Assembly (NCBI GenBank): GCA_016712375.1
Contig: JADJRE010000009.1
Span: forward strand, 62,001 to 126,000
Reading direction: 5' to 3'
DNA: 64,000 nucleotides
DNA from: Rhodospirillales bacterium
Lineage (GTDB): Bacteria > Pseudomonadota > Alphaproteobacteria > Rhodospirillales > Defluviicoccaceae
The position numbers and the translations under genes were made by a program. Each line of letters starts with the position of its first letter. Position 1 is the stretch's first letter. Below, piece after piece: positions 9,482-19,018 of the stretch. The notes beneath the pieces are model-generated. The model did no database searches, was not told the DNA's origin, and saw only the letters and a list, made by a program, of their open reading frames with translations.

Positions 9482-9751
9482 CTATTCCCGGCGGGTCGCC
9501 GATTCCTCAAGGGAGCGTTTCAGGTCATAGACCTGATCTTGCAACTCGCCAATCCGCTCCGCGTTTTTTTCCGTATCTACGGCCAGCATGGAGATGGCGT
9601 AGAGAATACTTTGTTTAGCCTGCGTCGGCAGCCCTCCCACCCTCCAGACGCTCATGGCGGCTGTGGCGATGAAAGCCCCAAGGAACGCCCCAAGGAACGC
9701 CCCAAGGAACGCGCTGACGGCGAATTTCCAGGTTTCCCGAATGAAAGTCAT
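9482..9751 (-). CDS. Small membrane protein with Gly-Ala-Phe-Leu repeats and coiled coil
   Basis: A protein of about 89 residues starting MTFIRETWKFAVS at 9751. An in-frame ATG at 9763 is possible, but the 9751 ATG overlaps the upstream stop as ATGA, suggesting coupled translation. One membrane segment carries three GAFL-type repeats, encoded by three exact 12-bp DNA repeats at 9675-9710. The C-terminal 40 residues (DTEKNAERIGELQDQVYDLK and on) look like a short coiled coil. The function is unknown; small membrane-anchored scaffolds have this plan. Confidence 0.55.
   Translation of the reverse strand: MTFIRETWKFAVSAFLGAFLGAFLGAFIATAAMSVWRVGGLPTQAKQSILYAISMLAVDTEKNAERIGELQDQVYDLKRSLEESATRRE
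9675..9710. repeat. Three exact tandem 12-bp repeats within a membrane-protein gene
   Basis: GCCCCAAGGAAC occurs three times in a row. On the coding strand each unit encodes four residues of the FLGA repeat. As a multiple of three, copy-number change would lengthen or shorten the membrane helix without a frameshift. Confidence 0.8.
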
Positions 9752-9954
9752 TGACTCACCCATCGATAGACGCCACGCGGCCGGGGATCGGTAACGGCGA
9801 CACCAGCGTAACTCGAAGTGGGCGACTCGGAATACTGGCCGGCCCCCACTGAGGGGTTCACAGGTGTAGTGCCACTCGGGAGATGGCCCTTGTAACCGGG
9901 CGGCAGCACCAAACAGCGTCCGCCGCGCTTTCGATCTGGGCCGATCCCACACAT
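9748..9954 (-). pseudogene. Possible DUF1254-like fragment
   Basis: The 68-codon frame contains GGRCLVLPPGYKGHLPSGT, which resembles the PPGxKGxxP motif of DUF1254/DUF1214 proteins. The remainder does not match the family, which is usually over 400 residues. Its stop overlaps the start of the small membrane protein (ATGA), so the short frame may still be translated. The assignment rests on one motif. Confidence 0.3.
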
Positions 9955-10187
9955 CCGCGGATCGTTGGCTAGAAAAAGTCGTCAGACATCCTGGTCTCGC
10001 GCGGCGCAGCCGCTTTCCTCTGGCGCAGTGCCTCGCCTCCTTCGGATTAGAATCGCGTTTGCGTTGAGATCCGACCGGCATTGGATTAGCCTTTGCCGCC
10101 TTGAGAGCTAACCAGAAGTGTCCATGTTAATGATCTGACGAACACTGGCGCTGGCTATTGACCACCCTCGTTCCATGAGTCAATAAC

Positions 10188-10886
10188 ATGAAAACGCTCG
10201 CGGAATTCACCAAGACCACACTCATCGGCGGCGTGCTGATCATCCTGCCGATCTACCTTGCCGTGCTGCTGCTGGCCAAGACAGCAAAGGGCCTGCTGGG
10301 ACTGCTCGCGCCAGTGACAGAACAGCTTCCGGCTGCTGTCGAGTTCCGGCAGGTCGCGGCCATCCTGCTGCTGGTCGTCGTCTGCTTCGTTATTGGCCTG
10401 TTGGTCCGCACCGGCCCGGGCCTGCGCGCCAAGAACGCCTTCGAGCTGGCCGTGCTCCAGAAGCTGCCCGGATACACGTTCCTGCGCGGGTTGGCTAATC
10501 GATTTGCCGGTCGCGGCGCGGAACGGGCGCTGCAACCGGCGCTCGTGGAGATCGAGGAGGCGCTGGTCCCGGCGCTGATCGTTGAGGAACTGGAGGATGG
10601 ATCGTACACGGTCCTTGTTCCTTCGGCGCCGACGCCGATGGCCGGCAGCATCTACATCCTGACACCCGACCGGGTCCATCTGGTCGACATTCCGTTCACT
10701 ACGGCGATCAGGGTGTTTTCCCAGTGGGGGACCGGAGCCGGCGAGTTCGTGCGCGCCATGGAGAAGCCGGAGACTGTGCGTGCGCTTGCTCGTGAACCGG
10801 GCGGCAGCGCGATGCCGCCATCCGTGCTTGATCCAGGCGTCGCGAGCAATCCGCCCTCCAATGCCCCATTGCGAGCCCGAACCTGA
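10188..10886 (+). CDS. DUF502 family inner-membrane protein
   Basis: A 232-residue intact protein. It starts MKTLAEFTKTTLIGGVLIIL with a first membrane helix (about 11-33) and a second helix (about 55-75, VAAILLLVVVCFVIGLLV). A soluble C-terminal domain follows, with the DUF502 segments ALVEIEEALVPALIVEEL, TVLVPSAPTPMAGSIYIL and a VDIPFTTAIRVFSQWG block. The family is widespread in proteobacteria and has no settled biochemical role. The tail after residue 200 is poorly conserved and Pro/Ala-rich. Confidence 0.85.
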   Translation: MKTLAEFTKTTLIGGVLIILPIYLAVLLLAKTAKGLLGLLAPVTEQLPAAVEFRQVAAILLLVVVCFVIGLLVRTGPGLRAKNAFELAVLQKLPGYTFLRGLANRFAGRGAERALQPALVEIEEALVPALIVEELEDGSYTVLVPSAPTPMAGSIYILTPDRVHLVDIPFTTAIRVFSQWGTGAGEFVRAMEKPETVRALAREPGGSAMPPSVLDPGVASNPPSNAPLRART

Positions 10887-11285
10887 CTGCCGACGAGTCG
10901 CGCCCTCCTGAGTTCGGACACGCCCGCGCGGACTTTTGCAGGCCGTCAGACGGTCCAGCATAACTTGGTACGCGAGCCCCTGATCGGAAAACACGGATAA
11001 CAGGGGGGAACTGTTGAATACGACCGAACGAACCGCAGAACGCGGACTGATGTCCGTTTCCGGCCTGAAATCGAAGCAAATGGCGAACAGCGCCCGAATC
11101 GCGAGCTAATGGGGGGGACCGCTACGGCATCCCCTCCTGCTTCCGTTCATGGACCGTATTCGCTCGACCTCGCCGCGCGAGGCCACCTGGCGCCGGCGGT
11201 CGTAGAGCGTAAGCGAAGCTTTGACCGCACGTTGTGTCGGGTCTCGGGTTTCGGATGATAGCGCCTGCTGGTTGAGAGGGGGCGC
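10887..11285. other. Intergenic preceding an IS66 remnant
   Basis: No gene was recognised. The right part probably includes the left end of the IS66 element, but a terminal repeat could not be confirmed because the right end has been lost. Confidence 0.4.
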
Positions 11286-11687
11286 GTGGATCGTTTGCCA
11301 AGTAGTTTGCGAGTTAATGGGCAGCGCGTTCGCCCGGTCGAGGTTTTGCCGTGGCCGGAGCGGCGGCGGCGGTGGAGCTGGAAGAAGGCGCAGATCGTCG
11401 CCGAGAGCCTGGCTCCCGACGCGGTGGCGAGTTCGATCGCCCGCCGGTACGGGCTGCATCGCAACCAGCTTTACGCCTGGCGGAAAGAGCTGCGTGAAAC
11501 GGCGGCGGCGGACGGCGGTGTGCCCTCGTCGTTGGACTTCGTGCCGGTGGTGATCGACGAGGAACCCGCCGCCGCGGGCGCGCCCGCGATCGAGATCGAG
11601 CTTTCGGGCGCCCGGGTGCGGGTGTCGCCCGGGGTCGATCCGGCGCAGCTGGCCGACGTGCTGCGGACGCTGAAAGCGCTCGGATGA
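11286..11687 (+). CDS. tnpA: IS66-family accessory protein TnpA (OrfA)
   Basis: A 133-codon frame with the IS66 OrfA plan: an HTH region (AQIVAESLAPDAVASSIARR, then YGLHRNQLYAWRKEL), a variable linker, then IEIELSGARVRVSPGVDPAQLADVLRTLKAL at the C-terminus. The stop overlaps the start of tnpB (ATGATC at 11684), as is normal for this family. A residue or two is missing in the WSxEEKA region before the HTH. It is likely non-functional as transposition machinery because the partner genes are truncated or absent. Confidence 0.8.
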   Translation: MDRLPSSLRVNGQRVRPVEVLPWPERRRRWSWKKAQIVAESLAPDAVASSIARRYGLHRNQLYAWRKELRETAAADGGVPSSLDFVPVVIDEEPAAAGAPAIEIELSGARVRVSPGVDPAQLADVLRTLKALG

Positions 11688-11890
11688 TCGTCCCGCCTGC
11701 GGGCGTGCGTGTGCTGGTGGCGACACGGCCGGTCGACTTCCGTCGTGGCGCCGACGGGCTCGCGGCGATCGTGCAGACGGTGCTGCGCCACGACCCGTTC
11801 TCCGGGACGATTTACGTCTTCCGCTGCAAACGCGCCGACAGAGTGAAGCTTCTCGTCTGGGACGGCAGCGGCCTGGTGCTGCTGTGGAAC
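11684..11890 (+). pseudogene. tnpB: IS66-family TnpB (Orf2), truncated
   Basis: It starts MIVPPAGVRVLVATRPVDFR, followed by a GADGLAAIVQTVL block, IYVFRCKRADRVKLLVWDGSG and LVLLWN, the conserved N-terminal two thirds of IS66 Orf2. Homology stops near 11890 where the frame enters unrelated sequence. The DDE transposase (TnpC) is absent. Confidence 0.8.
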
Positions 11891-12191
11891 CACGTGGCTT
11901 CATACTGCATCTCCTGTCGTTGGATGTGGGCATTTTGCCTGGCTTGTCTGGCGGATCGTTGCTGCCCGATCGGTGAGCCGGTTCCATCGGCTGCTCTGCT
12001 TGAGCGGCGGGTTTGGCCCTGGCGCTTCATAGAGATAGGTCGTGGGCGTTGTAGGCATGCCGGGCGACGAGGCCGTGCTCGACCCAGCGGATCAGCGTGC
12101 TTTCGCACTCGGCGCCAAGACGAAGCTCGATTTCGGGGCGCAAGGGGTGCGTTGCGAGATCGCGGTGCGCCTGAAGGCCGAAGAAAACAGA

Positions 12192-12581
12192 GTGGCTGAG
12201 GCAGGACGCGTCCTGAGCGGGAGGCGCGTGCTCGTCGTCGAGGACGAATACATGGTCGCCGCCGACATCGCCCGCGCTCTTGAGGACGATGGAGCGAACG
12301 TGGCTGGGCCCGCAGGGTCGATCCAGGAAGCGCTGGAGCTGATTGCCGCCGAGAGCCGGATCGACGGCGCCGTGCTCGACATCAACCTTCGTGGCCAACT
12401 GGCCTACCCAATCGCGGACGCGCTTCGCGCCCGCGGCGTGCCGTTCATCTTCGCGACAGGCTACGACGCCCGGATCATTCCCGAGGCTTATGCTGATGCG
12501 CCTCGCGTGGAGAAGCCGGTGAACATCAGCGTGATCGCCCGGCTGCTTTTTACAAGCTCAATGAGACTGGTAGCAGGGTGA
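12192..12581 (+). CDS. Single-domain response regulator (receiver domain)
   Basis: The GTG at 12192 is preferred because upstream codons in the same frame lack family similarity. The protein of about 129 residues begins the receiver fold at RRVLVVEDEYMVAADIARAL (acidic pair ED). It has the phospho-acceptor Asp in IDGAVLDINLRG, the switch Thr in VPFIFATGYD and the conserved Lys in PRVEKPVN. The last 15 residues (ARLLFTSSMRLVAG) look altered, so the 3' end may be truncated. There is no output domain. No kinase is nearby. Confidence 0.7.
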   Translation: MAEAGRVLSGRRVLVVEDEYMVAADIARALEDDGANVAGPAGSIQEALELIAAESRIDGAVLDINLRGQLAYPIADALRARGVPFIFATGYDARIIPEAYADAPRVEKPVNISVIARLLFTSSMRLVAG

Positions 12582-12799
12582 CGAATGGCCGCGGTGCCGC
12601 CCGAGCGGGTGCCACCGACCGCCGGAGCCGCAGGCTGAGATGCGCGCAGGCACTTTCCACCATCTTCACCACTCAAAACGGCATCCAGCAGTTGGCGAAA
12701 CGCACCTACGGCCACTCCGGATTCTGATCACCGCCAACAACATTATCGACCTGTTGACTGTCGATCAGGGCTCGGCCACGTAGTCGGGGCCGAACAGCA

Positions 12800-13124
12800 G
12801 ACCATCTGAAGAAGATGGCAGCCGAGCTCTGCCGGCTCGGCTACCTGGAAACGGTGCGCGGCCCCAACGGCGGGTTTCGGCTGGCCAGGGATTCGCGGGA
12901 GTTCCGGATCGGCGACGTCATCAGGCAAACGGAGGCAGAGCCGGTCCTGGTCGAATGCTTCGACCCGGCGACCAACACCTGCCCGTTGCTGCCGGCTTGC
13001 CAACTGCGCGTTGCTCTGCAGGAGGCTCGCCGCCTTTTACGAAGTTCTCGATCGGTACACCTTGGCCAACCTTGTCGTCGCCCCCGAGCAGCTCAGCCCG
13101 CTGCTTGACCTCGAACAGCGCTAG
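12800..13124 (+). pseudogene. Rrf2-family transcriptional regulator, 5'-truncated and frameshifted
   Basis: The frame reads DHLKKMAAELCRLGYLETVRG, then PNGGFRLARDSREFRIGDVI and VECFDPATNTCPLLPACQLR, matching the Rrf2 wing and the Cys region. A one-base shift near 13030 moves the C-terminus (FYEVLDRYTLANLVVAPEQL) into another frame, ending at a TAG at 13122-13124. The first 40-50 codons with the recognition helix are missing. A (Fe-S) NO-sensing NsrR/Rrf2 type is suggested by the spaced Cys residues. Confidence 0.7.
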
Positions 13125-13511
13125 TTTCTTCCTTTTCTACGCTTACCAGTAGCAGCTGCCGCCGCCGGCCCCAGGGCCGCGACCTCGAGATGATGGCCTG
13201 ACTGGCGATGAACCGTCGCCAGGTGCCCAGCCCAATGAGCGGAAAGAGCGCTCAGTCCGGCACGAGATGGTAGAATGGATTTTCCAGTGCCTCGAGTGCA
13301 GAACAAGCGCGCCCTGGCCAAATTAGTTGGCTTCGGCGCCGCCCCTCGCCCCAGTAGCGGCATTCTCAGCCACCTTGACAAGCACCAAATACGGCAGCGA
13401 ACGCCGCGCCCAGAGCTCTTAAAGTTAGCCGGGCTTGGACAACAGTGAGGCTATGATCGGAGGCCTGATCGTCGTACACCTGCTAATGAATCGATTGTCG
13501 GGAGGCAAGGC
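13125..13511. other. Intergenic upstream of the DUF3300 gene
   Basis: About 390 bp without a recognisable gene. It probably contains the promoter of the DUF3300-DUF2950 pair; GGAGGCAAGGC lies just upstream of the ATG at 13512. Confidence 0.45.
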
Positions 13512-15375
13512 ATGCAGCGATGGCAACATGGGATTGGTGCCCTCGGCGCTTTTCTCCTCTGCTTAGCTGGATGTCTGGCGGTCACGGTCCATCCAAGCAT
13601 CGCGGCACCGGCGGCGAGCGAACCCGTTCTGGCCGCGTCCGACGACGTGCGCGCCCTTGTCGCACCGGTGGCCCTCTACCCGGACCCGATCCTCGCCCTC
13701 GTTCTCCCGGCCTCGACGCGGCCGCAGCAGGCGGTGCAGGCCCATCGTTTCCTCACCAAGCGTGAGAAGGACAAGGGCTTACCCCGATCCCGACTGGGAC
13801 AAGTCGATCCTCGCCCTGCTCAACTACCCGCGCCAGGTCCGGCTGATGTCCGAGTACATCGACTGGACGGAGGAACTCGGCGATCGGGTGGTCGATGACC
13901 TGGGCGCGGTGCAGGCCGCCGTCCAGGAAATCCGGCTTGCTGCCTACGACGCCGGCTTTCTCAAGTCGGACAAGCACCAGAAGGTGGAGCTGAGGGACGA
14001 CCAGGTCCGGATCACCTCCACCGATCCGAAGACCGTGACCATTCCCCGCTACGATCCGGCGGCGCTGCTGACCGCTCTCGACACGATCGAGGAGGCGGAC
14101 GATACCTCCGAGGAGATCATCGCTCCGCCGCTACCGGCCGCCCCCGCACTGAAGCAGGCGGCGGCTCCGGCACCAGCCCCCGCGACCACAGCGGAGATAC
14201 CGGCACAGGGAGCCGCTGCGCCGGCCAGCGCTACCTCGGCGCCCGCAGCTCCTCCCGCGGCCGCACCATCTGTGGCGCCGCCGGTCATCGCTTACGGCGA
14301 ACCGGAGAATAGCTTCTGGAGCGATGCCGCGGTCTTTGCCGGCGGCGCCGTCGTCGGCGGGCTCCTTGGATGGGGACTCACCGAAGCCTTCGACGACGAT
14401 GACGATCACGATCACTGGGATGACGACGACTGGAACAACGAAGACGTCGAGGAGGCCCTCCGGGAACGCCGCGAGTTCCGCGATGAGCAGCGGGACGATG
14501 TACTCGCCGCGCGCAACGAGCGGCTCGACACGCGCCAGACGCAGAGCGCACAGCGTCAGGCGGACCGCAGCGCGCTACGCTCCGAGCGCGAGAGCAACCG
14601 CGGCGAGCAGCAGGCGGCGCGGCAGGGGCAGGCCGGAGAACGCCAAGCCGCACGCGATCAGAGCCGGACGGAGTGGCAGGGTGGGCGGGCCGAGCAGCGG
14701 GCCGAACGCGAAGGCTCGGGCGCCGATAGTCGCGAGCAGCGCGCGGCCCAGGCTCGAGAACAGCTCAACGAGCGGCCCGTGGCGGTCGGTGGCCGCACCA
14801 AGCCGATCGCCGCCGAGTCCCTTGGTCCGAGGCGCGAGCAAGCTCGGACTGAGCGTGGTGCGCGTGAGATCAACCTGCCCAGCGCGGGAACCCAGGCCGG
14901 CTCTGCGCAGGCAGTCAGGCAGCGGGGTGCCGCGGGCGGCGAGGATCGCCAGGCGGGCAGGACGGTGGGAGCCGGGCAGGCCAAGATCAAACCGGCAGCG
15001 CAGCAGCGGGCATCGGCGCAGGCGGGCTACGCGAAGCCCAGCGCTGGTCAGGGCATCGCCGCCGGTTCCAATAATCGCCGGGAGGTTCGCGCCGAGGCCA
15101 ATCGCGGCGCGCAGAGCCGCAGCGTCGGCTCGCGAGCGGCACCAGCCGGGCAGCAGCGGGCGGCGCCGGTCGCCGCGGGCAGGGGCGGTGGTTACGGTGG
15201 CGCCATGGTTGCCCAGGCGCCACAACGCATCAATGCCGGCGGCGGTGGCGGCATAGCCTCCGATCGCAATCGTGGCGCTGGCGCCCGCGCGGACGCCGAG
15301 CGCGGTCGCATGAGCCGCGCCGGTGGCGGCGGTGGCGGCCGCGGTGGTGGTGGCGGCGGCGGACGAGGCCGATGA
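13512..15375 (+). pseudogene. DUF3300 domain protein with one frameshift
   Basis: The protein starts at the ATG at 13512 with a signal peptide (GALGAFLLCLAGCLAVTVHP) and the DUF3300 opening ALVAPVALYPDPILALVLPAS. Near 13785 one base is missing. The reading continues in another frame with YPDPDWDKSILALLNYP, then SEYIDWTEELGDRVVDDL and SDKHQKVELRDDQVRITSTD. The C-terminal half is low-complexity: an acidic run (DDDDDHDHWDDDDW), Arg/Gln-rich repeats and a Gly-rich tail. With the shift corrected it is about 620 residues. The family commonly pairs with DUF2950, as here. An indel read error is possible. Confidence 0.8.
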
Positions 15376-15419
15376 TGCGGAACGGTTCAACCATCGGCGG
15401 ATCATCAGGGAGGACATTG

Positions 15420-16364
15420 ATGACTGCTCTCACCAGGCTGGCTGGCGGCACGGAATGCCTCCACCGGTGGTTGCTCGCCGGCCTGCTCGCGCTTGCCGTG
15501 CCGATGCGTGGCATGGCGCCGCTGTCGGCCGCTGACGCCACCTATCCGACGCCGGAAGCGGCGATGGCGGCATTCCGCGCCGCGGTCAACGGCGATGGCG
15601 GCAAGGGCATCCTCGACCTCTTCGGCCGGGAGCACGAGGCCGACCTGATCGGCGGCGATCCGGCCGAGGCGCGGCAGAACGTGCAGGCGTTGCGCCGGAT
15701 GGCGGCGCAGCGGATGACGCTTGAGGCGGACGGCGAGGACCGGATGAGCATCATCATGGGCCGCCGCGGCTGGCCGATGCCGATCCCGATGGTCAAGGGC
15801 GAAGGGGGGTGGACCTTCGACGTCAAGGCCGGCATCGAGGAGATCACCGATCGCCGCATCGGCCGCAACGAGCTGGCGGCGATCAACTTCTGCAAGACGT
15901 ACATTGATGCCCAGCGCCAGTATGCCGGCACCGACCACGACGGCGACGGGGTGCTCGCGTTCGCCCAGCGACTTCGCAGCAGCGACGGCAAACAGGACGG
16001 ACTCTACTGGCCCCCCGGACCCGACGGGGTCGCGAGCCCTCTCGGCCCCTTCGCCGCCGCGGCTGAGGAGTATGGTAAAAACCGCGAGAATGGGGAGCCG
16101 TTCCGCGGCTACTACTTCCGCATCCTCGCCGAGCAGGGCGCCAACCCGCCCGGCGGCGCTTACAACTACGTCATCAACGGCAATATGATCGGGGGTTTCG
16201 CGCTGGTCGCCTGGCCCGCCGACTACGGCCGCTCCGGCATCATGACCTTCGCGTGCAGCCACCACGGCCAAGTCCTCGAAAAGGACCTGGGCCCCGACAC
16301 CGGGAAGCTCGCCGCTACAATCACCCAGTACGACCCAGACAAGACCTGGCAGCCTGCGGAGTGA
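15420..16364 (+). CDS. DUF2950 domain secreted protein
   Basis: About 314 residues. The ATG at 15420 is chosen over upstream in-frame ATGs because AGGGAGG lies 7-10 bp before it. A hydrophobic signal segment (WLLAGLLALAVPMRGMAPLSA) precedes a mature domain with YPTPEAAMAAFRAAVNGDG, IGRNELAAINFCKTYIDAQR, GLYWPPG and a NPPGGAYNYVINGNMIGGFA block, characteristic of DUF2950. It lies 45 bp after the DUF3300 gene, forming the usual DUF3300-DUF2950 unit. The role is unknown, presumably periplasmic. Confidence 0.85.
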   Translation: MTALTRLAGGTECLHRWLLAGLLALAVPMRGMAPLSAADATYPTPEAAMAAFRAAVNGDGGKGILDLFGREHEADLIGGDPAEARQNVQALRRMAAQRMTLEADGEDRMSIIMGRRGWPMPIPMVKGEGGWTFDVKAGIEEITDRRIGRNELAAINFCKTYIDAQRQYAGTDHDGDGVLAFAQRLRSSDGKQDGLYWPPGPDGVASPLGPFAAAAEEYGKNRENGEPFRGYYFRILAEQGANPPGGAYNYVINGNMIGGFALVAWPADYGRSGIMTFACSHHGQVLEKDLGPDTGKLAATITQYDPDKTWQPAE

Positions 16365-16427
16365 CGGCGACCGTTGCGGCGGGCGCCGGTTGCGTCATCC
16401 CAACCATAGTTCACCGCAGGAAGTCCT

Positions 16428-16811
16428 GAGCTTTACGAAGACTTGAAGACGCTGGGCGCGCTGACTACGGTGCTGGGCGGGATCGACGCGCTGGTGATCA
16501 CAGCCGGCATGGCGAGCACGCTCCGGAGACCCGGGAGCGTGTTTGTCGTGAAGGCCGGGTGGCTTATACACCTGGATCTCGCCGCCAATGCTGGCGGTGG
16601 CGCTCGCATCAGCACCCCCGAAAGCTCCGCGTCGGCTTGGGTCATCCCGACTGACGGGGAACCAATGATCGCCCTCCACACGTGGCGCCTTCTGAAGGAG
16701 ACGGTCAGAAACACGCCTGCATCAGCCGTTGCTGCGCGACACGCTCATGTCATGCTTTCAGCCGACGCGTGCCGCGCGCTCTTCCGGACCTATGTCAGGT
16801 CCTTGCGGTAA
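16428..16811 (+). pseudogene. Acetate kinase C-terminal remnant
   Basis: The frame reads GALTTVLGGIDALVITAG, then LDLAANAGGGARISTPESS, SAWVIPTDGEPMIALHTWRL and L. This matches the last 100 residues of AckA (ALGGxDxLVFTAG, then AN-xxxG-xISxxxSxVxVxVIPTDEExxIAR). The N-terminal 300 residues, with the ATP and substrate sites, are absent and no start is visible. After LLKETV the frame runs on into unrelated codons. Confidence 0.65.
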
Positions 16812-17958
16812 ATCCGATAGGTCTTATAGGGGCGGGCACCGGCCAGCTCGATCAGCCGGCGCATCGGGCGATTGTCCTCGAGGATCCAGGAGAATTCGAC
16901 GACCCGGGTCCCTCTCGCGTGGTGCCGGGCGCGGACCCGCTCGATGACGCCCAGCATCAGTGCAGCGCCGAGCGTCGATCGCTGGTATCGTTGCACCACT
17001 CCCATCAACGGCAGCCGGGCGCTCTTCAGCCCCGTGACCTTGAGGCGCCACAGTAGCTTCGCCCAGTTCCCTGGTAGCAACCTGCCGCCCAAGTCGGCGA
17101 TTGCCTCGTTGAGGTTGGGCAGGCAGACCGCCATCGCCACCGCCTGGCCCTCCACCTCGCCGAAGGCGACGTCGCCTGAGCGCAACAACTGGCGAAGGTT
17201 GTTGGCGAGGTAGCGCAGATCGTCCTGCGACATCGCCACGAAGCCCCAGTTGCCGGCCCACGCGTCGTTGAAGATGCGCACGACCTCGGCGATCTCCTGA
17301 TCGTAGCGTCGTCCGTCCATCGACCGGTACGTTACGCCCCTGGCCCTGCGCGTCTTGTTCATGAAAGCCGCCACCGAAGACGGCACATTTGCTTCGAGAT
17401 CGTACAGGTAGGCAATCATCTGCTTCGCCGTCCGGTATCCTTGTTCTTCGACGCGGACAGGGTAGTAGCGCCGGCCATGCCCCATCATTACGAAAGGCGG
17501 CGTTGCGAAGCCGTCGACCAGCAGCCCCGACTCATCGTTGATCGACAGGCTGAAGGGCCCGAGGACGCGGGTGGCGCCGCGTTCGCGCAGCCAAGCTTCG
17601 GCCGTCCTGAGCAAGATGGCGAAGATCTCCGCGAATCCTCTGCCTCGAGGAAGCCGAAGTGGCCTATACGGACCTCGCGTTCGGCTGGTCGCAGCGCCCG
17701 ATCGAATTGGGCGCTGATGCGGCCGACCGGTCGGCCGTCCCGCTCGGCAATCCAGAACCGCACGTCGGCATGCGCGAAGAAGGGATTGTGCTTGGGATCG
17801 AGGTGGTGCAGGCGTTCGAACACCAGCGGCGGCACCCAGGCCGGATCATCGGCATAGATGCTGGACGCGACCTCGAGAAACCTGATGAGATCGCGGCGGC
17901 TCTCCACCGGGCGGACCGCGAGCGCCGCGGCCGAGCAATCGGCCTTCACCAGGTCCAT
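16790..17958 (-). pseudogene. GNAT-family N-acetyltransferase-like protein with a frameshift
   Basis: The ATG at 17958 starts MDLVKADCSAAALAVRPVES, then VASSIYADDPAWVPPLVFER and DVRFWIAERDGRPVGRISAQ. A missing base near 17640 shifts the frame. The rest (AEAWLRERGATRVLGPFSLS, then NDESGLLVDGFATPP and VVEFSWILEDNRPMRRLIEL) continues to 16790. Joined, it is about 388 residues, the size of two-lobed GNAT-like hypothetical proteins linked to lipid or envelope loci. The start overlaps the stop of the upstream reading frame by 13 bp, so the genes are coupled. Confidence 0.7.
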
Positions 17959-18365
17959 CCAGGGTTGGAGCGCTGCCCGGCGACGGCAAAGAAGTCAGGG
18001 TCGGGCATCCGCGCCCGTCCGGCGTAGTCCATCGCCTCGGGCGGCAGGAAGCGCAGCGGCGTGAACGACTGCAGGTCGTCGTTTCGCCGGATGCGGGTGA
18101 CCCCGTAGCGCTTGAACGTCTGCCCCTCGCGTGCACCGACAATCAGGCGGCGGCCGGTACTGAGAATGCGCACGTGGAAGGACTTGGGCCGCCGCCAGTT
18201 GCGATGAAGCGCATACTGGGGCACCAGCGCACCCAGCGTCTGAGGGGGGTTGATATGGATAAGAACGCAAGGCTTCACAGTTTCAACCTCAAGGGAGCCC
18301 CGGTCGTCGGGCTGGCGTCCGCTGCGGGTGTAGCCGAATCCGATCTGCTCCCAAGGGACCTTCAT
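17946..18365 (-). CDS. Hypothetical protein, probably 3'-truncated (sugar-transferase-like?)
   Basis: About 139 codons from the ATG at 18365, which overlaps the ankyrin stop as ATGA. It includes CVLIHINPPQTLGALVPQYA, FHVRILSTGRR and a NDDLQSFTPLRFLPPEAMDY segment ending AGRARMPDPDFFAVAG. The FTPLRFxxPExxxYxGRAxxxDPDxFAV pattern resembles nucleotide-sugar transferase-like proteins just before their DxD motif. The frame stops soon after, where the acetyltransferase begins, so the catalytic C-terminus seems to have been deleted. The family assignment is tentative. Confidence 0.4.
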   Translation of the reverse strand: MKVPWEQIGFGYTRSGRQPDDRGSLEVETVKPCVLIHINPPQTLGALVPQYALHRNWRRPKSFHVRILSTGRRLIVGAREGQTFKRYGVTRIRRNDDLQSFTPLRFLPPEAMDYAGRARMPDPDFFAVAGQRSNPGWTW

Positions 18366-19018
18366 CGTCTTTCTTGCGCCGCCTGTAACACGGGAAGGAT
18401 GTCCGCATGACCGGAGTTGCGTGCAAGGCTCGCAGCAGTTGCTCCGGTGTCGGTCGTGGCGTTGATATCCGCGCCGTTCGCGATCAGGAGACGGGCTACG
18501 TCGTCGTGTCTTGTCATCGCAGCCCACATCAGCGGGGTCTCACCGCCGTTGCTCCTAGCGTTCGGGTCTGCTCCTCTCTGCAGAAGCATCGCGACGATCT
18601 CCGCATAGTCTTCCCAGGCAGCCTGGTGAAGCGCCGTCACGCCACGGTTCGAATGCGCGTTCACGTCGGCGCCACGCGCGATCAGCAGTTCCCCCGTCCT
18701 GGGGAACCTGTAGTAAAGGGCACCCATGAGCGCCGTGGCGCCATCCAACGTGCGGGCATTGACGTCGACACCAGCGTCGAGGAGTTCGTCCACGTGAAAG
18801 ATATTGCCGGAGGCGGCTGCCCGAAGCAGTTCTCCTTCCGGTCCCGGCGGCAGCGTCGCTTCGGGCGCGGTTGCCGGACGTGCCTCGCCCGATCTCGACG
18901 CGCAGGCGTAAAGTAACGAGGCCATCGTCATCACCAGCAGAATCAAAGCTGCCAGCGCAAGGACACGACGACTACGCTGGGGAGAAACAACGGCCGAGAT
19001 GGAGTGAGTGTCAATCAA
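18362..19018 (-). CDS. Ankyrin-repeat membrane-anchored protein, intact copy
   Basis: 218 residues. One N-terminal membrane helix (LALAALILLVMTMASLLYAC) is followed by a Pro/Ala linker and about five ankyrin repeats from residue 55: ELLRAAASGNIFHVDELLDA, GVDVNARTLDGATALMGALY, RGADVNAHSNRGVTALHQAA, RGADPNARSNGGETPLMWAA and NGADINATTDTGATAASLAR. The Cys at the end of the hydrophobic stretch could be a lipobox (SLLYAC). The protein would display ankyrin repeats in the periplasm for protein contacts. It overlaps the next gene by ATGA. A damaged copy lies at 6850-7497. Confidence 0.85.
   Translation of the reverse strand: MIDTHSISAVVSPQRSRRVLALAALILLVMTMASLLYACASRSGEARPATAPEATLPPGPEGELLRAAASGNIFHVDELLDAGVDVNARTLDGATALMGALYYRFPRTGELLIARGADVNAHSNRGVTALHQAAWEDYAEIVAMLLQRGADPNARSNGGETPLMWAAMTRHDDVARLLIANGADINATTDTGATAASLARNSGHADILPVLQAAQERR

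Noticed and set aside
9675..9710. CRISPR-like short repeat array
   Set aside because: The repeats are 12 bp, directly adjacent without spacers and in frame within a coding region; no cas genes were seen anywhere in the window.
14575..15417. 280-codon minus-strand frame opposite the DUF3300 tail
   Set aside because: It is the antisense of a low-complexity Arg/Gln/Gly-rich region, which leaves long open frames by composition; no family motif or start signal.
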